From: Bolinopsis microptera
Lineage: Eukaryota > Ctenophora > Tentaculata > Lobata > Bolinopsidae
Assembly (NCBI RefSeq): GCF_026151205.1
Contig: NC_087072.1
Location: 15,166,169 to 15,230,168 of the forward strand
DNA: 64,000 nt
Reading direction: 5' to 3'
Of the stretch, positions 25,668 to 37,669 are shown in pieces. A program made the position numbers and the translations under genes. The notes beneath the pieces were generated by a model. It was not told the origin of the DNA and did not search any database. It saw nothing but the letters and a program-made list of their open reading frames with translations. The first letter of the stretch is position 1, and every line of letters starts with the position of its first letter.

Positions 25668-26903
25668 CATACGTTATAATTATATGACCCGCCCTGTATC
25701 GTCAGGACGATATAGTGAAACGACCGTGGGGTCGCAACGTGATACAAAATTTAATGATGATGTGATACTGATTGGAACACATTTGCACGGGTTGCTGCAT
25801 AGATGCCTGCAGCCTGATGCAGTGGCGATTTGAATTGGAGTTGGACCGCTCCGTGTAGATTCATACATCAAACATGTTGATTTTCGGTCCAATTTATGAT
25901 TTAATCACTTCCTTGTAGCACGATGCATTACTGGGCCGCGCTGCGCATATCACCCAATAATGCTTTTCGCGTCGCAACCACATTGTTAGATCGGCGAGAT
26001 GCGCTACTGGGCATCACTTGTCATACGTTGTATGACCCGCCGCGCACGATCAATTACTGGGCCGCGCTCAGCCTGTCATTCCGCCTTAACAACATTAAAG
26101 CCTGGGGTCCTCAGGTAAACGATCAAGTGCGCGGCTCCCGGCCCCCTGTATCGTAGAAACTCAACTATAGTTGTAGGTTTACAACTTATCATGCAGGACG
26201 CGCTCCGAGTTGAACTCGTCGACGGAACGTACATGGAACAAATATTTTACGAGTATCACTTACTGGGCCGCGCTCAGCCTGTCATTCCGCCGAATCTCTA
26301 TTGTTTATGAACATTATAATAGCCTGAGGTCCCCAGGTAAGAGTATCACCCGTAAAAACTATAGTAAAACAACAGTGGGGGTCCCGACTTGATTCACGAT
26401 GTCAATCCTTCGCAGCTCGGTGAGGCACAGTGGTGCATTTTGCCGATCTACCGAAAGTGATCTATGGAAAGTGATTAATTGACGATTTTAATTCTTTGTA
26501 GCTCGGCGAGCGGTTGATTGACGATGTCAATCCTTCGCATCTCGCCGATCTGCATAAGTGGTTGCGAGAAGAATTATTTGATGCGCGGCGCGACCCAGTA
26601 GTGCATCGCGTTGATTCACGATGTCAATCCTTCGCAGCTCGGTGAGGCACAGTGGTGCATCTCGCCGATCTCGCCGATCTACCGATGCGCGCGCGACCCA
26701 GTAGTGCATCGCGCTACAATGCATCGCGTTGTAGCGCGATGCACTACTGAATCGCGCGCGCATCAAATAATGCTTCTCGCAACCACACGTATGCAAATGG
26801 GCGAAATGCGAAGGATTGACATCGTGAATCAACTTTTGAGCATGTACGAAATATTTGATGAATACATATAAAAAATAACATAATATCACTGAAAAAGTTT
26901 TAA
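25668..26903. repeat. CpG-rich dispersed repeat cluster, left part
   Basis: A mosaic of short modules recurs here and elsewhere in the window. TCATACGTT...ATGACCCGCC is at 25668 and 26021. CAGCCTGTCATTCCGCC followed by CCTGGGGTCC is at about 26070 and 26275. GATGCACTACTGGGCCGCG-like and GATTCACGATGTCAATCC modules recur around 25920-26830 in both orientations. The same modules reappear at 31010-31230 and 41040-41520. The CpG richness contrasts with the AT-rich surroundings. I see no protein-coding frame, so these look like decayed, mutually nested non-autonomous elements. Confidence 0.75.
26684..26763. repeat. 80-bp near-perfect CpG-rich palindrome
   Basis: The arms begin GATGCGCGCGCGA and end TCGCGCGCGCATC, with CAGTAGTGCATCGCGCTACAA and its complement inside and a 9-base centre. 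Such a sequence could extrude as a stable hairpin. Confidence 0.85.
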
Positions 26904-26911
26904 TTGACGAT

Positions 26912-27463
26912 TAGGGTGGATGGTTTTTTAATCGTATTTATGGAATTGTTACCGTTGTAAAACTTACATTATGACAGTTCAGATGGCGAAAGTTTTATCG
27001 AAAATGGACCTGTCATTGTTCTGGAAATAACAATAATAAACAATAATATCTATGACCAATTTAACCATATTAAGAAATGTGGTCGGTGATCCAGTATTGA
27101 GCATATGTGCAACTGTGTGAGTTCAGTATTCTAATTGCCCCCTTCAAGCAGCTAAGGTGCGTCTTACTAGCAGTCATGTGACCGAGATCACGTGATAACA
27201 CCTTTAACTAACTTATTGCCCTGAGGATCAATTGGTACAATGTGTATTGAGGTAAATTGGTCGGGGTATGTTTTATTATATAATATCAGTATTTACACTG
27301 TTGGAACAGTGAAAGACCAAAATATTAGATGTTAACCCTGAGCAAATTGTAGCTTGTAGTTGTACATTTAATATAATCAATAATACTACATACTACCTTG
27401 TCGGACTTTATTTAAACGGACTTTAGTTCATAGTTGGATGCTAGAAGCCCAAGTTTACAGTTT
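26912..27463 (+). repeat. Left terminal inverted repeat of the 4.07 kb element
   Basis: This matches the reverse complement of 30409-30986 with few substitutions. The right copy has an extra segment near 30575 (CAGCTAAGGAAAGCTATTG), so the arms differ by an indel. A GATCACGTGAT site sits in each arm (about 27187 and 30704). Confidence 0.92.
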
Positions 27464-30234
27464 ACACTGCACAGAATACTCTATAGTAACACGGTACACT
27501 GCACAGAATACTCTATAGTAACACGGTACACTGCACAGAATACTCTATAGTAACACGGTACATTGCACAGAATACTCTATAGTAACACGGTACACTGCAC
27601 AGAATACTCTATAGTAACACGGTACACTGCACAGAATACTCTACAGTAACACGGTACACTGCACAGAATACTCTACAGTAACACGGTACACTGCACAGAA
27701 TACTCTATAGTAACACGGTACACTGCACAGAATACTCTATAGTAACACGGTACACTGCACAGAATACTCTATAGTAACACGGTACACTGCACAGAATACT
27801 CTATAGTAACACGGTACACTGCACAGAATACTCTATAGTAACACGGTACATTGCACAGAATACTCTATAGTAACACGGTACACTGCACAGAATACTCTAT
27901 AGTAACACGGTACACTGCACAGAATACTCTACAGTAACACGGTACACTGCACAGAATACTCTACAGTAACACGGTACACTGCACAGAATACTCTATAGTA
28001 ACACGGTACACTGCACAGAATACTCTATAGTAACACGGTACACTGCACAGAATACTCTATAGTAACACGGTACACTGCACAGAATACTCTATAGTAACAC
28101 GGTACACTGCACAGAATACTCTATAGTAACACGGTACACTGCACAGAATACTCTACAGTAACACGGTACACTGCACAGAATACTCTATAGAAACACGGTA
28201 CACTGCACAGAATACTCTATAGTAACACGGTACACTGCACAGAATACTCTATAGAAACACGGTACACTGCACAGAATACTCTATAGTAACACGGTACACT
28301 GCACAGAATACTCTATAGTAACACGGTACACTGCACAGAATACTCTATAGTAACACGGTACACTGCACAGAATACTCTATAGTAACACGGTACACTGCAC
28401 AGAATACTCTATAGTAACACGGTACACTGCACAGAATACTCTATAGTAACACGGTACACTGCACAGAATACTCTATACTCTATAGTAACACGGTACACTG
28501 CACAGAATACTCTATAGTAACACGGTACACTGCACAGAATACTCTATAGTAACACGGTACACTGCACAGAATACTCTATAGTAACACGGTACACTGCACA
28601 GAATACTCTATAGTAACACGGTACACTGCACAGAATACTCTATAGTAACACGGTACACTGCACAGAATACTCTATAGTAACACGGTACACTGCACAGAAT
28701 ACTCTATAGAAACACGGTACACTGCACAGAATACTCTATAGTAACACGGTACACTGCACAGAATACTCTACAGCAACACGGTACACTGCACAGAATACTC
28801 TATAGTAACACGGTACACTGCACAGAATACTCTATAGTAACACGGTACACTGCACAGAATACTCTATAGTAACACGGTACACTGCACAGAATATTGTATA
28901 GTAACACGGTACACTGTACAGAATACTCTACAATAACACGGTACACTGCACAGAATACTCTATAGTAACACGGTACACTGCACAGAATACTCTATAGTAA
29001 CACGGTACACTGCACAGAATACTCTATAGAAACACGGTACACTGCACAGAATACTCTATAGTAACACGGTACACTGCACAGAATACTCTACAGCAACACG
29101 GTACACTGCACAGAATACTCTATAGTAACACGGTACACTGCACAGAATACTCTATAGTAACACGGTACACTGCACAGAATACTCTATAGTAACACGGTAC
29201 ACTGCACAGAATATTGTATAGTAACACGGTACACTGTACAGAATACTCTACAATAACACGGTACACTGCACAGAATACTCTATAGTAACACGGTACACTG
29301 CACAGAATACTCTATAGTAACACGGTACACTGCACAGAATACTCTATAGTAACACGGTACACTGCACAGAATACTCTATAGTAACACGGTACACTGCACA
29401 GAATACTCTATAGTAACACGGTACACTGCACAGAATACTCTATAGTAACACGGTACACTGCACAGAATACTCTATAGTAACACGGTACACTGCACAGAAT
29501 ACTCTATAGTAACACGGTACACTGCACAGAATATTCTATGATAACACGGTACACTGCACAGAATACTCTATAGTAACACGGTACACTGCACAGAATACTC
29601 TATAGTAACACGGTACACTGCACAGAATATTGTATAGTAACACGGTACACTGCACAGAATACTCTACAGTAACACGGTACACTGCACAGAATACTCTATA
29701 GTAACACGGTACACTGCACAGAATACTCTATAGTAACACGGTACACTGCACAGAATACTCTATAGTAACACGGTACATTGCACAGAATACTCTATAGTAA
29801 CACGGTACATTGCACAGAATACTCTACAGCAACACGGTACACTGCACAGAATACTCTATAGTAACACGGTACACTGCACAGAATACTCTACAATAACACG
29901 GTACACTGCACAGAATACTCTATAGTAACACGGTACACTGCACAGAATACTCTATGATAACACAGTACACTGCACAGAATACTCTATAGTAACACGGTAC
30001 ACTGCACAGAATACTCTACAGTAACACGGTACACTGCACAGAATACTCTATAGTAACACGGTACACTGTACAGAATACTCTATAGTAACACGGTACACTG
30101 CACAGAATACTCTATAGTAACACGGTACACTGCACAGAATACTCTATAGTAACACGGTACACTGCACAGAATACTCTATAGTAACACGGTACACTGCACA
30201 GAATACTCTACAATAACACGGTACACTGCACAGA
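27464..30234. repeat. 32-bp minisatellite, about 86 tandem copies
   Basis: The unit starts ACACTGCACAGAATACTC and ends GTAACACGGT, 32 bases in all. Variants recur (TATAG/TACAG/GAAAC/TACAATAAC), and a block of ten units (320 bp) carrying the rare ATATTGTATAG and ACACTGTACAG variants is repeated once (around 28890 and 29210), showing higher-order duplication. One unit has an internal insertion near 28475. There are no unique spacers, so this is not a CRISPR array. Confidence 0.98.
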
Positions 30235-30235
30235 A

Positions 30236-30330
30236 CACTGTTCGGATATTGTACACAATATAGTCAAACTGTACGGAGATTGTACCTAATATAGTCACAC
30301 TGTTCGGAGATTGTAAAACGTCTGCCCGAG
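30236..30330. repeat. Short degenerate repeat after the minisatellite
   Basis: Three imperfect copies of an approximately 30-base unit (ACTGTTCGGA...ATTGTAC...AATATAGTCA) lie between the minisatellite and the right TIR. Confidence 0.7.
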
Positions 30331-30408
30331 AATTAGGTTTAAAATACTCTAAGGTGAACCTTTCTCCGAGATCTGGTTTTAAAACGGTACGAGATAAATT
30401 TCTGCGGT

Positions 30409-30986
30409 AAATTGTAAACTTGGGCTTCTAGCATCCAACTATGAACTAAAGTCCGTTTAAATAAAGTCCGACAAGGTAGTATGTAGTATTATTGATTATA
30501 TTAAATGTACAACTACAAGCTACAATTTGCTCAGGGTTAACATCTAATATTTTGGTCTTTCACTGTTCCAACAGCTAAGGAAAGCTATTGAATGTTTCAG
30601 TGTAAATACTGATATTATATAATAAAACATACCCCGACCAATTTACCTCAATACACATTGTACCAATTGATCCTCAGGGCAATAAGTTAGTTAAAGGTGT
30701 TATCACGTGATCTCGGTCACATGACTGCTAGTAAGACGCACCTTAGCTGCTTGAAGGGGGCAATTAGAATACTGAACTCACACAGTTGCACATATGCTCA
30801 ATACTGGATCACCGACCACATTTCTTAATATGGTTAAATTGGTCATAGATATTATTGTTTATTATTGTTATTTCCAGAACAATGACAGGTCCATTTTCGA
30901 TAAAACTTTCGCCATCTGAACTGTCATAATGTAAGTTTTACAACGGTACCAATTCCATAAATACGATTAAAAAACCATCCACCCTA
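30409..30986 (-). repeat. Right terminal inverted repeat of the 4.07 kb element
   Basis: This is the inverted copy of 26912-27463, ending in CCATCCACCCTA immediately before the second TTGACGAT duplication. Confidence 0.92.
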
Positions 30987-31009
30987 TTGACGATGCGATA
31001 GCATAGTTA

Positions 31010-31230
31010 TGAAATTCAAATGTATTATTTCTTTGTATCACGCCGTGACCCCCACGGTCGTTTCACTACGATACAGGGGGAGTTACTGAGCCGCGCTCAG
31101 CCTGTCATTCCGCCAAATCTTTATTCGGTTATGTTAATGAACATAATAGCCTGGGGTCCTCAGGTAACAGGGGGAGCCGCGCACGAGTGAGCGGCGGGTC
31201 ATACAACGTATGACAAAAGTTATAAACCTA
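31010..31230 (-). repeat. CpG-rich dispersed repeat, right continuation
   Basis: It contains GCGGGTCATACAACGTATGAC, TCAGCCTGTCATTCCGCC and CCTGGGGTCCTCAGGTAA, the same modules as at 25668-26400. It also contains CCCACGGTCGTTTCACTACG, the inverse of the 25710 region. This is the other side of the locus split by the 4.07 kb element. Confidence 0.75.
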
Positions 31231-31300
31231 CAACTAATATGAGGCTACAATCAATAATATAATATATATATATTGTCAGAGTAATAACCTTATTTATTTA

Positions 31301-31672
31301 ATGGAGTGTAGAACTTGTAAACAGTCGTATGTAGGATATACTACTTCTAATCTCCCTAAGAGATTTTCTAATCATAAGAGCCACATTAAGAAAGGTATCA
31401 GAAGTTGTAAGTTAGTAAATCACTTTTTAGATATTGATCATGATTTAGATTTTAGTTCAGTAGCCTTATATAACTCTTCACTTAGTACGCACCTTTCTGT
31501 TATTATAGTGGACGCTCTTGAATTTAAACCTGAAATAAGTCAAGCAGATAGGGAAAAGGCCATGGAAGCTAGAGAGGGGTTCTACCAGACCCAATTGAAA
31601 ACCCTTGAGCGTTATGGGGGTATGAACACCCTCGATAGTAACCACATCCTTTTTAAATCCGCTGGAGCTTAG
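31301..31672 (+). pseudogene. Penelope-like GIY-YIG endonuclease fragment
   Basis: A 123-codon frame reads CRTCKQSYVGYTTSNLPKRF, then NHKSHIKKG, CKLVNHFLDIDHD and EGFYQTQLKTLERYGGMN. The spacing (paired cysteines, YVGYT, an R, then H.F, then a final helix with a glutamate and an L..LE..GGMN end) matches the C-terminal GIY-YIG nuclease of Penelope-like retroelements, which nicks target DNA for priming. No reverse transcriptase precedes it; upstream is AT-rich microsatellite, so this is either a 5'-truncated insertion or a stand-alone remnant. The frame itself is intact. The AT-rich sequence to about 32060 may be its 3' UTR. Confidence 0.65.
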
Positions 31673-32123
31673 TGTTTAGTTTATTTATTTTATTTGACAT
31701 GGTCTCAGCCTATTAACCTGTGTTTAGTTTACAATATTGCTATCAGAGACGTGTTATATTCATTACTATTTATATATTTTTACTGCTTGATTCAGAGAAA
31801 TCTAGCTTTTTCCGAGAAACTAATCTTTAATAGATTAGATAAAATGTACGCAGCCATTCTTTCGTTTGATTATTACTCAGTATATTTTAGTTTTGTACCG
31901 TTTTAAGTCACATAGTTTTGTACGTCTTCCTAAGACTTGTTTTCCTTTCCTAGTTTGTAAGTTATTTTAAAGATTTGTGAATATTCCAGTTGCTTTTAGA
32001 ACAATTTTATCTCAGATAACGATTTTTAATAAAATGATGCAAAGACTTATTTCGAAGATCTAATCAACACCGACTTTTAATGTGTAGGAGTACAGCTACA
32101 AAATATATATATATATATATAAT

Positions 32124-32456
32124 ATATTTGACCAAAACCCATAATCATGGGTAGAGTGAGCCGCTGCCAGTGTCTCTCTTTTCCAAACAAAAGAAAATGA
32201 TATTAATTTGAGGAACCGTCCGCAAATGCAGATTGATACCGAGAATGAAATCGGTCGCTCGCTTTTCCCATTCAATAAGCTTTATTACAATACGTAAGCC
32301 GTGAATGAATGGGAAAAGCGAGCGACCGATTTCATTCTCGGTATCAATTTGCATTTGCGGACGGTTCCTCAAATTAATATCATTTTCTTTTGTTTGGAAA
32401 AGAGAGACACTGGCAGCGGTTCACTCTACCCATGATTATGGGTTTTGGTCAAATAT
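32124..32456. mobile_element. 333-bp foldback MITE
   Basis: Two arms of about 160 bp are nearly perfect inverted copies. They start ATATTTGACCAAAACCC, end GGGTTTTGGTCAAATAT, and are separated by a loop of about 30 bases near 32290. A TA dinucleotide flanks each arm. A 75-codon minus-strand frame through it is a by-product of the palindrome. Confidence 0.88.
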
Positions 32457-33459
32457 CATCTCTTTTTGATTATAATGTCAGGATAATTTACACAGTCGAA
32501 ACTTAATAAGGAGGTAATTTCAACGATTTCGAAATTTTACCTTTGAAAACGTTTCCTTGTGTTTAGGTAGGCATATCTGTCAATAACAGACTGAATATAG
32601 CACTTTTTACTCATTCAAGTTGGCATTAAATTCATATTATATAATGCCATTTTAATATCGTGGGAAAGCAGAATATATTCGAAATCACGAATGAGCAAAA
32701 TTCTCACCTTTCGCACGTGCAAACTTTGAGCGGACGTTGCGTGCGCATAAAATATTGAATCACCATAAATTTTTACATAGTGTTATTTAATATATAGTTT
32801 GATAAGCATGAAAAGTTTCAGAAGATTTCAAAAAGAACTTGGATCACAACGGGACTCCAAAGTTGGTAAAAATCGTGAAAATAACAATTTTTAGTGATTT
32901 TAGCTATTTTAAATGAATTTGGGCGTGTCCCCACGTGTGCAACTTTTCGATTTTCAACTTTAAAACTAGCCTATAACACAATTTAGACCTTTAGGAAGCA
33001 AAATTGAGCTCCACAACCCAAGGGATGGCCCAACACCAGAGAATACTAATTCACAACTTTTGTGTTTTTATAAAATTATTCTTCAAAAAAGCACAAACTT
33101 CAATAGCGAATATCTTTATGAAGGAGCAAGGTAGGAAAACTTTCCGGTAGATTTTCAGAATGCTTGAACAATTATCTAAGGTGAAAATGTCCTCAGATTT
33201 TGAATAAAATTACTCCTTAATGCTTTAAAATCGATTTGAAAAGTTGTTATTTTGTCAAAAATCAAGTTTTAAAAACACTTAAATTGATGACGTCATCAAG
33301 TGATGATGATGACGATAAATCATTTTTCGATATAATGTAAACTAAAATATAAACAATTATCTTTAAAACATGTGGTTCAAAATGACTGTATCTTTTATAC
33401 TTTTGAATCTACGGACACTTAAATGTAGGCTACAATTTACTGCAAAAGCGTCTATACAT
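32457..33459. other. AT-rich non-coding stretch
   Basis: No gene is seen. The sequence (for instance TGACGTCATCAAGTGATGATGATGACG near 33290) has the look of old repeat DNA, but I cannot define element borders. Confidence 0.45.
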
Positions 33460-34345
33460 ATATGGACACGTTCATTGAAGTTTGAGGATATTGGTAAATA
33501 TTAGTGACCCTACTAAATGGCACGATGATGTAAAATGTGTCACACTATAAAACTATATAAACCCTCAATGGTTAGGATAATCGTTTCATCCTCTAGATAA
33601 ACTTTGTCGCATAACGATATCTTTATCAGACAATAAGATATCGTTTAAATGCGGCCGGCAGTGAGTTGTAAACTTTGTCACACTATAAAAACGTGACAGA
33701 GTTTATATGGACCCCTTGTTGCCGTGTTTGACCAAATTTTCGAATTTCAAATTTATAGGATAGTTGCATATGACTATTGCATATTGACTATTATCTACAT
33801 ATTTAGCGACTTTTTTCGTTAAATGGTAGCACCATGTAAACTCCGTCACACATTTAAGAAATTTATATGAGGGATGTTTATGACATCCTGACAAGAAATG
33901 CCGAATAGTCTAGCATTATTTTGTGAGCTGAATGTGTTTGGAATTGTTCACATATTTCATTGTTATAGGCAAATACAAATACAGAAGGCAGAAATAGGTA
34001 AATTTAGTCACATAAATTTGTATGATATCTCAACATGTGTGAAATTGAATAAATATTAGTATACCAACTTAAACACCCTATTATATATTACGTACTATGG
34101 ATCAATTAACAATATTTCAACCATATGCCGGTCATATAAATTATTATATGGCAGTGATATGTTAACGTTGGCAAAAATTTGTAAATTTCGTCACAAAAAA
34201 AATATTATAACTTTATTTGCTCCGTGTTGGCAAAATAACTAATTTATCGACATAGTGATGGTGATAAAGTAACATTATATACTAATTGAGGTATGATTCT
34301 TCAAAATAGGGGCAAGAAATGTAAATTTCGTCACATCAGCCATAG

Positions 34346-34387
<42 letters not shown>

Positions 34388-34588
34388 GAGGCTGGGCATA
34401 GAAAGCCCACTAGAGGATAGCATTAAGATGCTTTGCCTACCTCTGGGATGAGGGGGGGTTTATCGGAGACAACAGTGTGAATTGTGGAGGACGGTGGTGG
34501 TAATGATCTGAATGGGAATACCGCGCTTTGGTACCAGATGAGTTTGTAAATCAGTTAGGCAAGGCTGCATATGTAATGTGTTAATGCG

Positions 34589-35989
34589 CTAAGTTACGCC
34601 AGTCTGATCCAGTTCTTCTGGTACTATTAAGCGTTTGGTGCGGTTTGTGAAGTTGACGATTGTGGTAATGTGGTGGTTGTCGAATATGTCGTTGACCGAG
34701 AGGTAGTAGTCCCGAAAGTATTGACCTCTTATTTGGGCAATAGCTGGGCACTGTCCAAGAAAGTGTGAGACAGTTTCCTCTCCGTCACCGCACATAGGAC
34801 AAGCACTGGTGCTTGATTTGCGGATGGTGTGGAGGTGTTTGTTTAAGCCACAGTGGCCCGTGATTAGGTGGACTGCGGTTCTATAGTCTTGTCTATTGTT
34901 GATGAGTGACGTGTTTATATTATTGATTATTTTGGTGTGCTTTTGGCCAAGTGTTAGTTTGGTGTGTCTAGGACCATCCGTTAACCAGATATCCTGATTC
35001 AGTCTGTGGACTTTGTTGTTGATTTGTCGTTTGATGTAAGATTGAGGGATTGGGCATTTCAAAACGTGTTCGCTGGTCGTGCCAAGCTTGGCCAGCTCAT
35101 CCGCTTTTTCATTTCCCCACAACCCAATATGGGCTGCGATCCATCGGATCTCTAGAGTGTTGTTCGATCCGAGTGCGTTAAGGGTGTCATAACAGTCTCT
35201 AGTAGTTCTGCTCCTCGTTGAAAGCGAGGAAATAGCTTGTATGGAGGAGAGACTATCAGACCATATAATGATGTGTGAATTGGTGTAGGATGAGAGATAC
35301 TTGCAGGCTTCAATGATTGCAGTGAGCTCTGTCTGGTAGACAGTACAATAATCAGGGAGCTTGAATGATCTCTCTTCCAGGGTGGTGTTGTTGTTGTCAG
35401 TCGTGATGATGTACCCAGCCCCACTTCCGGAGTCTGATAGAGACCCGTCTGTGTAGCAGGTGATCGTTTCACTGGTAATGTTGTCGATGGTGTGTTGGAG
35501 TGCGGTTCTGTATTCAGTGTTGTTAGTTCCAGGAGTGGTGACGGTGAAGTGCCGTCCCAGCATCATGGTTGGTGCTGTGAGGTCTCTTGTGGCTCTAGGT
35601 GGTATGTTGAGATCCTCCATGAATTGTTTGTTGATTGTGGTGTGGTTTTTGATAGTTCCCTTCCTGTGGGCGATAGTTTCAAGAGTGAGGCTGCCGTAGG
35701 CTTGAAGCCTTGCTGCCCCCTTCGCTGCTTCGCCCCTCAGGAATAGTATGGTGTCTGGAGTGTCAGTAAGGTGATTCAATGCGAGGAAGGGTGTACTTGG
35801 CATGGCACCAGACATCATTCTCAGTGCCAATGCCTGCACACGTTTGAGCTTCCTCGCATTGTAGTCCGTGTCAATTGCCCTGATCCATATACTACAACAG
35901 TAGGACAGAATGGGTCGAATGACCGCTGTGAACATCCATTTACAAGTTTTAGGGCTCATACCCCATGTGGGGCCGACAGCTCTTCGACA
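34589..35989 (-). pseudogene. Retrotransposon ORF2, RNase H and C-terminal zinc knuckle part
   Basis: This is the in-frame continuation of the reverse transcriptase after one stop codon. It begins with the thumb region and then carries an RNase H domain with all four acidic positions: CYTDGSLSDSGSGAGYI, ELTAIIEACKYL, IIIWSDSLSSIQAI, and the AAHIGLWGNEKADELAKLG end motif. A CPMCGDGEETVSHFLGQCP zinc knuckle follows, typical of this group. RNase H removes the RNA template after first-strand synthesis. No frameshift is seen. Confidence 0.93.
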
Positions 35990-37657
35990 TTACATGAGGG
36001 ATGCCGTGGCTTTTTTGGTGATGTTGATGATATGTTCGTTGTAATTGAGTTTGCTATCTAATGTCACTCCTAGGAATTTAGCCGACTTCGAGAGACCTAT
36101 AATGTTGTTGCCAACTTTTATTGGTCTCAAAGTCCACTTAGTATTCCAGGTAAACATGACTATCTGAGTCTTGAGTGCGCTGATAGATAGATCCTTGGTT
36201 TGGCACCATTTTTCTATCGTATTGATGGTTTTGCATGTGCGGTTCCAGATGATGTCCAGGTCATTTCCTTCTGCTAGTGAAGCCAGGTCATCTGCGAAGG
36301 CTTGCAGGTAACCCGGTATGTCCTTCGCAGTAAAGGAGAGGAGATCATCGACTACCAGGTTCCATAGAAAAGGAGAGAGGATGCCTCCCTGGGGGCAGCC
36401 TCTCCTGATCTGTACCCTTCTCGACTTATCCTTATGACTTAGATTGATAAAGCAATTAGTGACCATGTTGATGATCCATTGCGCTGTAGCTAGGTCCACT
36501 TTCGTGGCCCTGACTGCATCAGAAATAGCTTTGAACGAGACGTTGTCGAAGGCGCCCTCTATGTCAAGAAAAACTCCTAGGACATATCCCTTCTTAGCTA
36601 TTCTGCGCTCAATGGTGTGGGTAACTTTATGAAGAGCCGCTTCTGTTGAGCAGCCCTTCCTAAAGCCGAATTGACGTTTGTTTATGTCATTTGCTATGTT
36701 GAGGTCGTGTTGCATGTGCCAAAGAATCACTTTCTCCTGTAATTTTAGCATCACAGGTGAGAGAGTGATTGTGCGAAAAGACTTAGCCTTGTTGTAGTCG
36801 GTTTTGCCGGGTTTGGGGAGGAAGATTCCGATGGAATCCCTCCACAAAGTAGGGATGTGTTGTGTTTTGTGATTATTTGTCATGATGTTTTGTGTTATAT
36901 CTTTGATATGGTTCCAGGCTTTCTGGAAGATGATCGGTTTCAGGGTGTCCGGTCCTGCAGCCTTTAAAGGATCGAAAGACATGAGGGCCTTCTCGATTCT
37001 TTCAGGGCTGTAGATTTTGTCTAGTAAGTCTGAGGAGATGGGTATTGGGCCGAGGGGCGGGACTGGCGGATCAGTAACACTCTCCCTGAAGTGGGTTTGA
37101 GTCATGACCTCCAGTGTCTCCTCTGCGTTTTTGGTGAGTTCTCCGTTGGGTTTATAAATGGCTTCTAGTTTGTTGTTGGTGTCAGTACAGGTTTTCAGAA
37201 TCTTGCTCATCCTTCCAGATTCTTTGACCGATTCTGTGTCTCTGGAAAAGTTCCGCCACGCATTGCGCTGGGAGTTTGACAGGATCTTGTTGTATTGCTT
37301 GTTGCTTTCTCGGAGAGCAAGCCACGAAGCGTCAGTTTTCTTTCTGCGGGCTGTAATGAGTTTGCGTCTTATTCCCCTCTGAGCTTCCTCGACTTCTCGA
37401 GTTAGCCAGGGAGGTTTGCGGACCGCACTCGAGATGTAAGTAATAGGACATGCCTCCTCGAAGGCTGTCCTGAGAGCAGAGTTTAAGGTGTTGACCTTTA
37501 GGTCGATTTCTTGGGGTGTGATAATGCCGTTACTGTGGAGGTCGTTGTTGTTCTGTAGAATCTCGTCAAATTTCGCCCAGTCAGTGTGCTTGACTAGTCG
37601 TATTTGACGTGGTTCTTTTTTGGGGCCGGATGTTATATCAAACATAATATATCTGTG
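35990..37657 (-). pseudogene. Retrotransposon ORF2, reverse transcriptase part
   Basis: The frame starts mid-ORF at the truncation point; the apparent first codons belong to the flanking target duplication. Motifs in order are FRTITLSPVMLKLQEKV, RQFGFRKGCSTEAALHKV, GVFLDIEGAFDNVSF, RGCPQGGILSPFLWNLVVDD, LQAFADDLASLAEG and AKFLGVTLDSKLNYNEHI, so the FADD catalytic pair is intact. The FLDIEGAFDNV wording with a downstream RNase H points to the I/R1/LOA/Jockey group. It stops at a TAA (35990-35992) that is in frame with the next 466 codons, so one nonsense change separates it from the RNase H part. Confidence 0.93.
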
Positions 37658-37669
37658 AGCCATAGCATT

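Larger units (their letters stand above)
26912..30986. mobile_element. 4.07 kb TIR element (hAT-like 8-bp target duplication) carrying a minisatellite
   Basis: The ends are exact inverted repeats starting TAGGGTGGATGGTTTTTTAA. They are flanked by identical 8-bp duplications TTGACGAT at 26904-26911 and 30987-30994. An 8-bp duplication and a TAGGG start fit the hAT superfamily, although hAT ends are normally short and these arms are about 550 bp. The interior holds no transposase, only a 2.8 kb 32-bp minisatellite and a small degenerate repeat, so the element is non-autonomous. It was inserted into the CpG-rich repeat cluster. Superfamily assignment is inferred from the duplication length and end sequence alone. 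Confidence 0.85.
34350..37657 (-). mobile_element. 5'-truncated I/R1-type non-LTR retrotransposon with poly(A) and 12-bp target duplication
   Basis: The insertion ends in a 34-base T run (34350-34383), which is the poly(A) tail on the minus strand. It is bounded by identical AGCCATAGCATT duplications at 34338-34349 and 37658-37669. The 5' side is cut inside ORF2, so the endonuclease and ORF1 are missing. It landed in one copy of the 300-bp tandem repeat of the iteron element. Confidence 0.95.

Noticed and set aside
27464..30234. Possible CRISPR array (regular 32-bp repeats)
   Set aside because: Units are directly contiguous with no unique spacers; this is a minisatellite in an animal genome.
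32145..32372. 75-codon minus-strand frame
   Set aside because: It lies inside the 333-bp palindrome and has no domain-like features.
35152..36061. Several 80-106-codon frames overlapping the I/R1-type element
   Set aside because: They are other-frame shadows of the RNase H and reverse transcriptase coding sequence.
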